Positions 8,894 through 17,645 are shown, counted from the stretch's first letter. The stretch: 64,000 bases of DNA from Colwellia piezophila ATCC BAA-637 (GCF_000378625.1 NZ_KB905160.1:27024-91023); one strand, 5' to 3'. Notes: generated by a model from the letters alone, not told the origin. Program-made: numbers and translations.

Positions 8894-9095
8894 GTATTTG
8901 GCTGATTAACCAATGTTTTATCGATATATTTTTGATAGGTAAGGTCTTAATACTCTGAGTATTAGAATTGATGAAAATATAAATTAATTAATTTCAAACT
9001 ATTTTCCCTTCAACCTCTACTTTATATAACAATGAAGCTTATGTTACCGAGTCACTTAACTAAAATGCTAATAACAAATAATAATGGGAGCCTTT

Positions 9096-9665
9096 GTGTT
9101 TGAAAGAAGCGATGAAACGCTCATAGCGCAAGCGCTAAAAGGCAAGAAATCAGCCTGGTTAACACTGGTAAAGCGTTATGAGAAAAATATCTATAACTAC
9201 GCTTTACGTATGGTGAATAACCCCGCTGATGCTATGGACTTAATGCAGGATGTTTTCATGGCATTATTTCGTAATTTATCGAAATTTAGAGGGGAATGTC
9301 CCTTTAAAAGTTGGCTGTTTAAAATTGCCCATTACCGCTGTCTCGAGTTTTACCGACGTAAACGGCCGATGCAGTCTCTTGATGATGCCCCCGAGCAAGA
9401 AGACGAACAATCGTTATGCCTAGAGAAGGACTTGTTTTTAAAACAACAAAGCAGTGCACTATTACAAGCAATGCAATATTTACCGGTAAAACAAAAACTG
9501 GTAGTGGAGTTAAAGTTTTTCCAGCAGTGTACTTTTGAAGATATTGCTCAGCAGCTCGGCATATCAACCAATACGGCAAAGTCACAATTATATAGTGCAC
9601 TTGATAAATTAAAACTGCACTTAAGCAATGAGTTAGTAGAAAAAGAAGAGGTGGAGTATGTCTGA
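9096..9665 (+). CDS. ECF-type RNA polymerase sigma factor
   Basis: About 190 residues with sigma region 2 (LVKRYEKNIYNYALRMV, then DAMDLMQDVFMALFRNL and FKSWLFKIAHYRCLEFYRRKR) and region 4 (YLPVKQKLVVELKFFQQCTFEDIAQQLGISTNTAKSQL read in sections). GTG at 9096 is preferred because GGGAG lies five bases before it; the ATG at 9084 has no ribosome site. The downstream membrane-protein gene overlaps it by 8 bp, the usual sign of a sigma/anti-sigma pair. It directs a small stress-type regulon whose signal is unknown. Confidence 0.9.
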   Translation: MFERSDETLIAQALKGKKSAWLTLVKRYEKNIYNYALRMVNNPADAMDLMQDVFMALFRNLSKFRGECPFKSWLFKIAHYRCLEFYRRKRPMQSLDDAPEQEDEQSLCLEKDLFLKQQSSALLQAMQYLPVKQKLVVELKFFQQCTFEDIAQQLGISTNTAKSQLYSALDKLKLHLSNELVEKEEVEYV

Positions 9666-10368
9666 GTTAACACCAGTTGATGCTCAATTGAGTGAAGATG
9701 AACGAGCATTGTTTAGTAAAAACCTTGCTGAGCAAGCAAGTCTTGAAGTAGAGCAAGAAGTGCCAAATTGGCACAGAGCACAGGCCTTTGAGCAACATTT
9801 TTCAACGGATGAGCATAAGCACAAAAAACTCATTAACTGGGGTGTTTGGTTAGGTGTACCAGCATTGTCTATGGCGTGTTCAGCTTTTGCTATTACGGTG
9901 GTGATGAATTTTATGCCCGGGCAAACGTTTAATAAGCAGGTTGTTGCTCAACAAGTTCTCTCTCAAGGCGTTACCGCGCTAATAGATGAGCAAGTTAAGC
10001 TAAAAGTTGCCGCTGAGCTAGCAAGTCAAAGTGATACGGATATAGAAGCCTTATTAAACCTTAAATTACGCGAATTTGCCGCAGAGCAACAAGTAATGTT
10101 AGCGAATTACCGCGCTGATTTAAGTACGCAACAGCAAAGTAGTAACCTCGCTTTAGCCAGTTATGTTATTGGCGCGTCGAGAAAGGAGCGCAAAGAAGAT
10201 ATGAGCGACTTTATCAGCTTTATTAATGCACAAAGAAAAGATGAACAATTGAGTCAGAAAATTAAATTTCAACAACTTGAACGCGAGATTGGCTTTCAAC
10301 AGCTCAGCCTAAAGCAAATTGGCAACATTGAGCATAATTCGGCAACGCCTATTAACTATAAAGGGTAA
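9658..10368 (+). CDS. Membrane protein, candidate anti-sigma factor
   Basis: 236 residues. A cytoplasmic N-terminal part of about 60 residues is followed by one transmembrane segment (LINWGVWLGVPALSMACSAF region) and a long, Gln-rich, helical periplasmic part. The gene overlaps the sigma gene by 8 bp. That topology and position fit a one-span anti-sigma factor, but the usual zinc HxxxCxxC motif is absent and I see no named anti-sigma domain. Role inferred from context. Confidence 0.65.
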   Translation: MSELTPVDAQLSEDERALFSKNLAEQASLEVEQEVPNWHRAQAFEQHFSTDEHKHKKLINWGVWLGVPALSMACSAFAITVVMNFMPGQTFNKQVVAQQVLSQGVTALIDEQVKLKVAAELASQSDTDIEALLNLKLREFAAEQQVMLANYRADLSTQQQSSNLALASYVIGASRKERKEDMSDFISFINAQRKDEQLSQKIKFQQLEREIGFQQLSLKQIGNIEHNSATPINYKG

Positions 10369-10476
10369 CTATAAAGGTCGATTGTTAAGGTTTGTTATAA
10401 AAGCTCAACTGAAAAAAGATAATTTTAAGTAAATATAATCAAGATATTACCGAGATAAGCCATAAAGGGGAAACTT

Positions 10477-11433
10477 ATGATGAAAAAAACAAAGATATTT
10501 ACCAAGCCTGCTGCGCGCAGTAATACGTTGAAAATTAAAGCAAGAATAGCGCTATTCAGCTCTACTATGCTATTAGCCTTCAGTGCTTATAGTGCACAGG
10601 GTACTGAAAAGTATGATAACTTGCAAAAACAACTCAGTATCATGAATGACATTATGATGTCATCGGCAAAAGGGCCACAAAATTCAGACAGGACTTTGAT
10701 TCGCTCAATTGATAGTGTTTACTTACAAGGGCAAGGCGCAATCTTTACTATACAATCAGCGCATGGCGGTTCATCTCATCACCAGTTTTTTCAAATGGTA
10801 TCATCAGTACCATCCGTACGCTCTGTAAGAGGTATTGAACAAATTGTTATTAGCAATGATGAAGATTTTGTTATCGCCTTTGAAGATCATGAGGATGAGT
10901 TTGCACATGTGATTGAAGTTTTTGAGCAACAAAGAGAGGGTGCTAGAGAACTGCATAGTGAGCAGCGTGACATTGCTTACGAAATGCGAGATATTGCCCG
11001 TCAAGAAAAAGACATTCATTACCAGTTAAAGCGTGCAGAAAAAAGTGATAAAGCTGATCTGAACACCGAGTTAAAAAAACTTGAAAAAGAACGAGTCACT
11101 TTAAAGGCCGATAAAGTTCAGCTGGATAAAAAAACCACTAAATTGAATAAGCAGCTCAAACAGCAAAAAGTGGCACAAACTAAAGCCAGAACTGCCCACT
11201 TTAGTGCTCTCAATAACACCTTAGTGGAAACGTTATGTTTATACGGAAATGGCTTACAAGCAATACCAAGCAAAGAGCATGTCAGTTTAATTATTAAAGG
11301 TGCGGGCACTAAACAGAGTAGGGGTTACAAAGATCAAATATTGGTCTTTAACAAAACAGATATTAATGCTTGTGCCAACAATAAACTTACCGTGAAAAAA
11401 CTATTAGCCAAAGCGGATAAGTATCAATTTTAA
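10477..11433 (+). CDS. Exported coiled-coil protein of the ECF sigma operon
   Basis: 318 residues with a signal-like N-terminus (long basic lead, then IALFSSTMLLAFSAYSAQG). A globular part (about 45-140) contains a His-rich segment GGSSHHQFF. A long charged coiled coil (about 145-230) alternates Glu, Lys, Arg and Gln. A C-terminal region with two cysteines (ETLCLYG, INACANN) completes it. AAGGGGA precedes the ATG. It follows the anti-sigma candidate by 108 bp and ends before a perfect hairpin terminator. Probably periplasmic and part of the sensing or effector arm; unknown family. Confidence 0.65.
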   Translation: MMKKTKIFTKPAARSNTLKIKARIALFSSTMLLAFSAYSAQGTEKYDNLQKQLSIMNDIMMSSAKGPQNSDRTLIRSIDSVYLQGQGAIFTIQSAHGGSSHHQFFQMVSSVPSVRSVRGIEQIVISNDEDFVIAFEDHEDEFAHVIEVFEQQREGARELHSEQRDIAYEMRDIARQEKDIHYQLKRAEKSDKADLNTELKKLEKERVTLKADKVQLDKKTTKLNKQLKQQKVAQTKARTAHFSALNNTLVETLCLYGNGLQAIPSKEHVSLIIKGAGTKQSRGYKDQILVFNKTDINACANNKLTVKKLLAKADKYQF

Positions 11434-11462
11434 TCGCTAGACGCTAGTTTGTTGCCATAGAT

Positions 11463-11508
11463 AGAAGCCATAAATATCACTGCTGATATTTATGGCTTCT
11501 TTATGTTT
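11463..11508 (+). terminator. Terminator of the ECF sigma operon
   Basis: A perfect 17-bp stem (11463-11479 with 11484-11500) around the loop CTGC, followed by a T-rich tail. Confidence 0.92.
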
Positions 11509-11639
11509 TAACGATGAGTACTTGGGTAGCTTATCGTTAAAGTCGTCAGTTCCAATAGATGAATGCTCTGAACTGGTAAGTTCATTAGTATTTAAGTAGT
11601 ATGCAACTTTTCAATAAGTAAACTTTAGGGTGTTATCAA

Positions 11640-12113
11640 ATGGGTAAGTTTGTATTACTAGTTATTATTATCGGTTTTGTGGTCTTTTATCTGATGAAGC
11701 AAAGCGCCAATAAAGAAGCGGCGCAGATAAACATTATGGCAGGTAATATGTTTTTACAGTCGAATAAAAGCGAGGAAGGGGTGATAGAAACAGCTTCCGG
11801 CCTACAGTACAAAGTGTTAACGCCAGGTACCGGCACTGAGCACCCAAGTGCATCGTCAAAAGTAAAAGTACATTATCATGGCACTTTACTTGATGGCAGC
11901 GTATTTGATAGCTCAGTCGATAGAGGCGAGCCACTTAGTTTTGGCTTAAATCAAGTGATTAAAGGTTGGACCGAAGGTGTGCAGTTGATGGTTGTTGGTG
12001 AAAAAACACGTTTTTATATCACTTCAAGCCTTGGTTATGGCAATAGCCCTGCCGGTAAAATAACCCCGGGTTCATTATTAGTTTTTGATATTGAATTGTT
12101 AGCGATAAACTAA
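11640..12113 (+). CDS. FKBP-type peptidyl-prolyl cis-trans isomerase, membrane-anchored
   Basis: 157 residues. One N-terminal transmembrane anchor (KFVLLVIIIGFVVFYLMK), then a single FKBP domain. The domain starts at SGLQYKVLTPGTG and continues VHYHGTLLDGSVFDSS, FGLNQVIKGWTEGVQLM, YGNSPAGKITPGSLLVFDIELL; these contain the usual active-site aromatic and Asp residues. It speeds proline isomerisation in envelope proteins. It is shorter than FkpA and lacks the dimerisation domain, resembling small anchored FkpB/FklB-like proteins. Single gene with a hairpin after it. Confidence 0.88.
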   Translation: MGKFVLLVIIIGFVVFYLMKQSANKEAAQINIMAGNMFLQSNKSEEGVIETASGLQYKVLTPGTGTEHPSASSKVKVHYHGTLLDGSVFDSSVDRGEPLSFGLNQVIKGWTEGVQLMVVGEKTRFYITSSLGYGNSPAGKITPGSLLVFDIELLAIN

Positions 12114-12223
12114 AGTCGGTTTTGCACATCACGCTAATATAAAGACTAAGACTAAGACTAAAGCTAAAACTGAAACCTGAGCGTTTCAGCGCGCTATTTT
12201 GAGAAAAAGTGGTCAGTTGAGCC

Positions 12224-12256
12224 AGAACTAACTTAGCGATTAAGTTAGTTCTAATT
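12224..12256. terminator. Hairpin between convergent genes
   Basis: A perfect 12-bp stem AGAACTAACTTA/TAAGTTAGTTCT around GCGAT. It lies between the FKBP gene and the convergent unknown gene. The T tract is short, so terminator activity is probable but not certain. Confidence 0.6.
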
Positions 12257-12261
12257 TAGCG

Positions 12262-12813
12262 CTAACTTAGCCCTAACTTAAGCTCCAGTAGTAGCGTCGC
12301 TAAGCGTTCAATTTTGTTATTTGATAACTGGCGGTAATCAAAGTAAGGACAGACCACTAGCTTATTTACCCTATCGATAGCAAACTCATCATCTAACCAC
12401 GTTAACTGACAATCCAACTTTCCCGAGTTAATCAATTTTTTTGCATGGGTTTTACCGCAAATAATGTGCAAGGTGTTTTGTTGTTTATCTACTTGAGGCG
12501 ACAATAATGGCGCACTAAAGAGCAACGTGGTTTGGCTGTTGTTTTGCAATAAAAAATCATCACGGTATTTCTGCCAAGTTGGCGCAAGTTGGGTGAAAGG
12601 GAATACTTTTGGCTCTAAAGCAAACAACAACTTTGCATAAACATTAAATACCTTGCGCCATCCATTACCGCACGCTTGACCAATAGTGAAAATTTCACTT
12701 GTTGTTAACGGTGTGATGTTTGATAACTGTTGGTATTCCAACATATTAGGCCGGTTAGCAATGTACACTGCGAAGGTGAACTGATCACAGCCCAAGCCGA
12801 TATTCTCTGCCAT
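12262..12813 (-). CDS. Conserved-looking hypothetical protein
   Basis: 183 residues, soluble, no signal peptide. Begins MAENIGLGCDQFTFAVYIANRPNM in outline; a central W-R-K-V-F-N-V-Y-A-K-L-L segment and a C-terminal Asp-rich CPYFDYRQLSN. It reads as a normal housekeeping-style gene in base and codon use, alone on its strand, in the core region. I do not recognise a domain with confidence. Confidence 0.65.
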   Translation of the reverse strand: MAENIGLGCDQFTFAVYIANRPNMLEYQQLSNITPLTTSEIFTIGQACGNGWRKVFNVYAKLLFALEPKVFPFTQLAPTWQKYRDDFLLQNNSQTTLLFSAPLLSPQVDKQQNTLHIICGKTHAKKLINSGKLDCQLTWLDDEFAIDRVNKLVVCPYFDYRQLSNNKIERLATLLLELKLGLS

Positions 12814-12983
12814 GTGTTTATTTAGCTTTTAATGTGAGAGTGAACTGAATGGTAATAGAAGCACAGTGGTATTTATACTGTTAATACCTAAAAGATAAAG
12901 AGAAGGCTATCCCCAGACACGGAAAGTGACCAAGCCAGTATGAACAAAAAACTCATGAAATACAGCTTAGGGGTTATAAAACA

Positions 12984-13012
12984 AAAAAGCATGTCAAAAT
13001 GACATGCTTTTT
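12984..13012 (-). terminator. Terminator of the phosphoribosyltransferase gene
   Basis: AAAAAGCATGTCA and TGACATGCTTTTT form a perfect stem with an A/T-tract on each side, 24 bp past the stop at 13036. Confidence 0.9.
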
Positions 13013-13035
13013 AATAAGGTATCAGTCGCGATTAA

Positions 13036-13593
13036 CTAAACTAATAAATGGTGAATATTTACTAAATCTTTTTTACCTTTGATGATTTCATCAGGCGTCA
13101 AACCAGAGAGTTCATGTGGGAAGACTAACCATTCTTCCGAGGTATGTATGAAGTAGTCAGGGGCAAAATCGACTTTTGAGTTTTGCGGTTTATACCAAGG
13201 GCAGGCAACACGAACATCTTTTGGCATGTTGTTGCGCATATTCTGTTTTAACTGCTTAATTAAAGCTTGGATACTACGGCCAGAATCAAAAACATCATCA
13301 ACAATTAATAAGCCATCATCAGCATTGGCATTTTCGATAATGTAATGTAAACCGTGCACTTTAATTTCTTTACTTTGTTGGTTAATACCGTAGTAAGACG
13401 AGGTACGAACAGCAATGTGATCCGTTTCTACTTTTTTAAAATCAAAGTATTCTTGCACAGCGATACCGATAGGTGCACCACCACGCCAAATACCGACGAT
13501 AAATTGTGGACGAAAGCCATCTTCAAATACCTTAGCAGCTAAACGAAATGAATCTTCTAATAATTCTTGCGCAGTAATAAAACGTTTTTCCAT
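13036..13593 (-). CDS. Phosphoribosyltransferase family protein (hypoxanthine PRTase-like)
   Basis: 185 residues from the ATG at 13593 (MEKRFITAQELLEDS). An upstream in-frame ATG adds an unlikely 18-residue tail. Signature motifs are FIVGIWRGGAPIG (PPi loop) and the PRPP-binding LLIVDDVFDSGRS. A later CPWYKP and a W-L-V-F-P-H-E motif complete a type I PRTase fold. It would transfer ribose-5-phosphate from PRPP to a purine-type base in salvage. The exact base is not determinable here. Ends in a hairpin terminator. Confidence 0.85.
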   Translation of the reverse strand: MEKRFITAQELLEDSFRLAAKVFEDGFRPQFIVGIWRGGAPIGIAVQEYFDFKKVETDHIAVRTSSYYGINQQSKEIKVHGLHYIIENANADDGLLIVDDVFDSGRSIQALIKQLKQNMRNNMPKDVRVACPWYKPQNSKVDFAPDYFIHTSEEWLVFPHELSGLTPDEIIKGKKDLVNIHHLLV

Positions 13594-13786
13594 TGCCGAG
13601 GAAGCCTTTTGTTTAAAAATTGATAAGCGCTCATTATAACCTGACAAATAAAAATAGTGTACTGCTGCACGCTGATAATTGTGACAAACGTTGCTTAGTT
13701 GGCCAATGCGCGGTTATTAGGTAGCCATAGGCTAATCGAGTACTGGGCAATGAAAACTCAACGGCTAGTTGATGTTTACTTAGGTA

Positions 13787-14012
13787 ACCTCAACTCTGGA
13801 TAAGCAAAGTTACTCAAAAAGCTATTTTAGGCGATATCAGTGTTGGTATTCCTACCAATAACCAGTTATTGGCTACGTAATACCGCCTTGTTATCACCAA
13901 AACTATCAATATTGAGACGAATAAATAAACTTATAGCATAGGTGTTTATGCTATGTGGTTGATAATAAATAAGTACTTATAAAAATTAACATTCATTATC
14001 CAGAGTTGAGGT
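13787..14012. mobile_element. 226-bp MITE with perfect terminal inverted repeats
   Basis: The left end ACCTCAACTCTGGATAA (13787-13803) is repeated exactly inverted at 13996-14012. The element is flanked by the direct repeat TAGGTA (13781-13786 and 14013-14018), a 6-bp target-site duplication. No open frame inside. It is therefore a non-autonomous DNA transposon moved in trans by an unidentified transposase. Its right end is about 50 bp upstream of the zntR-like promoter. Confidence 0.92.
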
Positions 14013-14065
14013 TAGGTATTGTCACCAGATCAAATAAAATAAACTTGGTAAAGTTAAAATTAACT

Positions 14066-14097
14066 TTGACCTTGGAGCTAACTCCAAGCTTTATACT
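14066..14097 (+). promoter_or_regulatory. MerR/ZntR-type promoter and operator
   Basis: -35 TTGACC (14066-14071) and -10 TATACT (14092-14097) are separated by 20 bp, the over-long spacer used by MerR activators. The spacer contains the dyad CTTGGAG-ctaa-CTCCAAG, close to the known ZntR operator. It should drive the zntR-like gene and the permease together, induced by metal. Confidence 0.9.
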
Positions 14098-14150
14098 GTA
14101 TGATATTCAGTTATAGGCACGCTGCTATCGCGTTTAGTAAAGGACATATT

Positions 14151-14567
14151 ATGTATAGAATTGGTGAGTTGGCCCAAAAGTTATCGGTATCGACAGATAC
14201 CTTAAGATATTATGAAAAGCATAAGTTATTAACCGCAACCAGTCGCGCTGACAATGGTTATCGCTTTTATAATGAAGAAGCACTAAAAGTGATGCAATTT
14301 ATTATTCGTGCGAAAGCGGTTGGTTTTAGCTTGAATGAAATTAATGAGTTATTATCAATTAAGGTTGATAAAGCCAGTCATAGCTGTGCTGACGTTAAAT
14401 CGTTTACTCAGCAAAAGCTTGAGCAAGTGAATAATAAAATTGCTGAACTAGCGCGTTTTCAAAGCTCATTAGCGCTACTCGTTGATGCTTGCTGTGGTGG
14501 TGAAGAAGAAGCAACACACTGCTCAATTTTATCTGCTTTGGAGAATGTTGATGCTATTACTCAGTAA
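14151..14567 (+). CDS. MerR-family metal-responsive regulator (ZntR/CadR type)
   Basis: 138 residues from the ATG at 14151, after AAAGGA. N-terminal winged helix (YRIGELAQKLSVSTDTLRYYEK), long dimer helix, and a metal loop. The metal loop is HSCADVK in the dimer region plus CCGGEEEATHCSIL near the C-terminus, the Cys/His set typical of Zn(II) sensors. It unwinds the long-spacer promoter directly upstream. The permease gene overlaps its 3' end (start near 14551), so regulator and exporter are translationally coupled. Confidence 0.92.
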   Translation: MYRIGELAQKLSVSTDTLRYYEKHKLLTATSRADNGYRFYNEEALKVMQFIIRAKAVGFSLNEINELLSIKVDKASHSCADVKSFTQQKLEQVNNKIAELARFQSSLALLVDACCGGEEEATHCSILSALENVDAITQ

Positions 14568-15798
14568 TTTTTGGCAACTATTTGTACTATCCGCGCCGTG
14601 GTTGATGTTGGGACTGCTGATTGCAGGCATCATTAATGTTTATCTACCGAAAGACTTTTTAAATAAACACTTAGGCAGCGAAGGTTTATATACCACCATA
14701 AAAGCAGCTCTGATTGGCGCACCTATGCCACTTTGTTCATGTGGCGTTATTCCAGCTGCGCTAGCGCTTAGACGGTCGGGCGCTTCTAAAAGTGCTACCA
14801 CCGCTTTTTTAGTATCTACTCCTGAAACGGGTGTTGATTCTATCTCGGTATCCTATGTATTACTTGGTCCTTTCATGGCCGTTATCAGACCTATTGCTGC
14901 TATAACCAGTGCCATTGTCGCAGGCGTATTGGTCGGTCGAGATAAAGAGCAAGACTCAGCGAAACACGAGATAAAAGAGCAAGCGAGTGATAATTCCTGC
15001 TGTGAAGATAAAGCCGAAAAAATTGAACAAAGCGCTTGTTGTGCTAAACCTGTCGTGGAAAGTAAAACGTCATGTTGCTCATCAAAACCTCAGGCAGCAA
15101 CACAGCAAGACTTAGCACAAGTGTTAGCGAAAGAGTCAGTAACAGAGCCAGTGAAAGCGTCAGAGAGACTAGAAAAAGCTAATTCGACAGATAGCTGTTG
15201 TAGCACAAAAACAGCTGACCCTACCCAAACATCGGTAGTTGCCAGATTAAAGCAGGCGATAGCGTTTAGTTGTACTAAATTATTAAGTGATACCGCCGTT
15301 TGGCTTGTAATTGGTTTAGGTTTTGCAGCTATTGTGCAAACTTATGTACCGGTAAGTTTCTTTAGTCAGTGGGGCAGCGGCATACTGGCGATGCTTGTGG
15401 TTATTTTAGTGTCAATTCCAATGTATGTTTGTGCGACAGCATCAACTCCTATCGCCGCAGGCTTATTGTTGTCAGGGGTTTCACCAGGTGCAGTCTTAGT
15501 TTTTATGCTGGCGGGCCCTGCGACAAATATAGCGACACTTGGCGTTGTTGCTAGTGAGCTAGGCAAGCGCGCCGTGGTTTCCTACTTAACTGGCGTTATT
15601 GGCGTTGCCATACTGTTTGGCTTTTTAACGGACTTCTTAGTAGAACACTTTGATATTGAAGTAGCACCAATGTTGGGCGAGCACCACGAAGTACTACCTC
15701 AATGGCTGTCACAATCATTTGCCTTGATTCTGGTGTTACTATTAATGAGATTGTTGGTATTGAAATTTGTCCCTAAGTGGCAAGCATTAAGGAGTTAA
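14551..15798 (+). CDS. Metal efflux permease of the SO_0444 (DUF318-type) family
   Basis: About 415 residues. GGAG lies seven bases before the ATG at 14551; ATG 14545 is also possible. Two bundles of membrane helices carry the paired motifs APMPLCSCGVIPAAL with STPETGVDS and CATASTPIAAGLLLSG with LAGPATNIATLG. Between them lies a long cytoplasmic linker (about residues 130-235) with CC pairs in NSCCED, SACCAK, TSCCSS and DSCCST, suited to metal capture. Coupling to a ZntR-type regulator points to Zn or Cu export. Family by motif recognition. Confidence 0.88.
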   Translation: MLLLSNFWQLFVLSAPWLMLGLLIAGIINVYLPKDFLNKHLGSEGLYTTIKAALIGAPMPLCSCGVIPAALALRRSGASKSATTAFLVSTPETGVDSISVSYVLLGPFMAVIRPIAAITSAIVAGVLVGRDKEQDSAKHEIKEQASDNSCCEDKAEKIEQSACCAKPVVESKTSCCSSKPQAATQQDLAQVLAKESVTEPVKASERLEKANSTDSCCSTKTADPTQTSVVARLKQAIAFSCTKLLSDTAVWLVIGLGFAAIVQTYVPVSFFSQWGSGILAMLVVILVSIPMYVCATASTPIAAGLLLSGVSPGAVLVFMLAGPATNIATLGVVASELGKRAVVSYLTGVIGVAILFGFLTDFLVEHFDIEVAPMLGEHHEVLPQWLSQSFALILVLLLMRLLVLKFVPKWQALRS

Positions 15799-15841
15799 CA
15801 AGTAGAGTTAACTTAATATATGAACGCAAGAAAAACACAAT

Positions 15842-15869
15842 AAAAAGCAGCTATCATTAGCTGCTTTTT
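15842..15869. terminator. Bidirectional terminator
   Basis: AAAAAGCAGCT and AGCTGCTTTTT form a stem between the permease gene and the convergent membrane-protein gene. A and T tracts on both sides allow use from either strand. Confidence 0.9.
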
Positions 15870-15878
15870 GATTGTCTA

Positions 15879-16580
15879 TTACTGCCGGTCACTTTCTACT
15901 AATAAATCAGTAAATTTATAACCAGTGAAATTAGTTATTACCTTGGTAACATAAAACAAAAGGCCACCAAGCATTATCATTGATGGTATTGCAATGATTG
16001 GGTAACTCAGTAAAGTCATACGACCAAGTTCTTCATTAAAAGCAACGGTCCCTGCCGGACTCGTTACCAGCCACTTTGCTAATATATAATTCATAACGGC
16101 TGAAAAAATAAACGTTAATGCTAATAAGTTATTAGCAAAGCCAATTTTAGCTTTAAATGCCTCAGTATTCCCTGATGTATAAAGTTTTTCATATATCTGA
16201 TCGACCTTAAATATCGATTCATTCAATAATAATTTTGCGATTAAAGGCTTACCATACACACTAGAGAACACGACAAACACAGCGATTAAAGTCGGTATAG
16301 AGGCTTCTTTTATTGCGAGCCAATGAACACTTAGCTCAAACAATGCAATGCCACCGGTTAAGAGGGTACTTAAAAAGCCAAATACAGATATTAGGTTCAT
16401 TGCTTTGGTTCGAAGGTAATCATAAATGGCATAACCAAGAGGAAATGCTAAAGCTATGATTAATCCTGCCACTACCCCTAAATACTCAGGACTGGAAAAC
16501 TTCATTAGAACCCAAGAAGGTAGGGCTACATTAAAGATAATTTCCACGAAGGGTTTATTTTTCGGTTTTTCGGTTGTCAT
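15879..16580 (-). CDS. Multispan membrane protein, VC0807-like
   Basis: 233 residues with about six hydrophobic helices in the arrangement of the VC0807/septation-protein-like family: FVEIIFNVALPSWVLMKF at the start, a KPLIAKLLLN loop and a NLLALTFIFSAVMNYILAKW segment. The function of these integral inner-membrane proteins is not established. The leftmost core gene before the ssrA-flank repeats, it may mark the ancestral chromosome downstream of ssrA. Confidence 0.65.
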   Translation of the reverse strand: MTTEKPKNKPFVEIIFNVALPSWVLMKFSSPEYLGVVAGLIIALAFPLGYAIYDYLRTKAMNLISVFGFLSTLLTGGIALFELSVHWLAIKEASIPTLIAVFVVFSSVYGKPLIAKLLLNESIFKVDQIYEKLYTSGNTEAFKAKIGFANNLLALTFIFSAVMNYILAKWLVTSPAGTVAFNEELGRMTLLSYPIIAIPSMIMLGGLLFYVTKVITNFTGYKFTDLLVESDRQ

Positions 16581-16849
16581 TTGTACTACCTGGATATTTA
16601 TAAAATTTTTAAAGCACCGAAAACAAAAATAAAAAAGGAGAATTACTCATTAGTGGTAAAGCTTTAATATATGAGTTAATGGATACTTAAACCAATACTT
16701 GGGATTGTCTATTATACCTATAATTAACGGCCTCTGGGCTGATAACTTATCACTATTACCCATTTGTTCTCTCAACTCTTTAATTTGTTTATATTTCTAT
16801 CTTTTCTTCACCTTGTTTAGTCAAAGCAGCTAAGTTATTAAAATAAACC

Positions 16850-17005
16850 AGGGCAAACACTGTTAATTTTTTATAGCTAATGACAACTTTCAGGTATAAA
16901 GAAACCGCAATGAAGCGGTTTCTTATCATAGACGTTGCTTTGTCTATCGCCAAACCTAAAAGTTACTAGCTATAACTAATGGAGTAAAAAGGCTTACTTA
17001 TTCCA
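16850..17005. repeat. ssrA-flank repeat, copy A (diverged)
   Basis: Starts at the CACTGTTAATTTTT segment and runs through the hairpin GAAACCGC-aatgaa-GCGGTTTC (16901-16922) and the shared AAAGTTACTAGCTATAACTAATGG block. It ends in AAAAAGGCTTACTTATTCCAC, where the tmRNA-like core is lost. Read on the minus strand the hairpin is a rho-independent terminator. The rest of 16581-17045 holds no gene. Confidence 0.85.
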
Positions 17006-17045
17006 CTCTAGTTAATCAATACCATATAGCCTTTATCTCGTTACA

Positions 17046-17549
17046 TTAATAGACTATTTTCTCAAAGTACTCTATTAGCATACGTGTGTCGTACCCTATC
17101 AAGCTCTTTGCTTCCATACCAAAGAGCCTTTTTGATAGATAGCCCATATCTTTAATTTCAACTGTATCAGCTAGTATAACTTTACCTGCTATATCTTTGA
17201 TTACATACCCGAATGACATGCGTGGAATATATAGATCTTTTAGTATACGTATTTCATGTGTGTTGAACCTAGTCTCACCAGCTAAATCAATATCAGTGAA
17301 TGTAATATCAATAGTTACATCAGCTGCTTTAAAGTGGTCAGCTAATGCCTCAGCCAACTTCTTAGCTACACTCTGTTCGAAATTAGACTGTATACCAAAA
17401 TTACCTGCATTTATATCAGTAAAATCACGAGGCTTAATCAATGTGACGGTAGCTAATCCATCAGTAGCTGCTACTGTTTCTGGTTTCACAATAGTGTTTG
17501 AGCAAGATGCTAGTAGCATAACTAGCGTTAGTGTTAATAGTTTTTTCAT
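17046..17549 (-). CDS. DUF3016-like lipoprotein
   Basis: 167 residues. Lipobox in LVMLLASCSN, so the protein should be lipidated at Cys16. The mature part shows the DUF3016 order: VTLIKPRDFTDI, helix, ITFTDIDLAGE, EIRILKDLYIPRMSFGYVI and a final V-E-I-K-D-M-G-Y-L. Proteins of this family sit in the envelope; no activity is known. It lies alone between copy A and the remnant repeat at 17615. Confidence 0.75.
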   Translation of the reverse strand: MKKLLTLTLVMLLASCSNTIVKPETVAATDGLATVTLIKPRDFTDINAGNFGIQSNFEQSVAKKLAEALADHFKAADVTIDITFTDIDLAGETRFNTHEIRILKDLYIPRMSFGYVIKDIAGKVILADTVEIKDMGYLSKRLFGMEAKSLIGYDTRMLIEYFEKIVY

Positions 17550-17614
17550 AATTTATCTCCTTCCTATAGGTATAGTATTAAACTGCTATGGTTATCAAAA
17601 CTATCAAAATATGA

Positions 17615-17645
17615 ATTAACAAGGTCTTTATTTGGTGGCGCGGGG
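17615..17645. repeat. Remnant ssrA-flank repeat (deletion derivative)
   Basis: The first bases of the repeat (ATTAACAAGG) are joined directly to its last part (AAGGTCTTTATTTGGTGG, then CGCGGGG). The joint is at the AAGG that occurs at both places in intact copies, so the inner part, about 140 bp, is missing. Confidence 0.7.

Noticed and set aside
11118..11309. Open frame opposite the coiled-coil gene
   Set aside because: Antisense shadow of a clearly coding gene, no ribosome site, no plausible protein features.
12134..12170. Short repeat of ACTAAG-type units after the FKBP gene
   Set aside because: A low-complexity microsatellite only a few units long; no structure or function evident.
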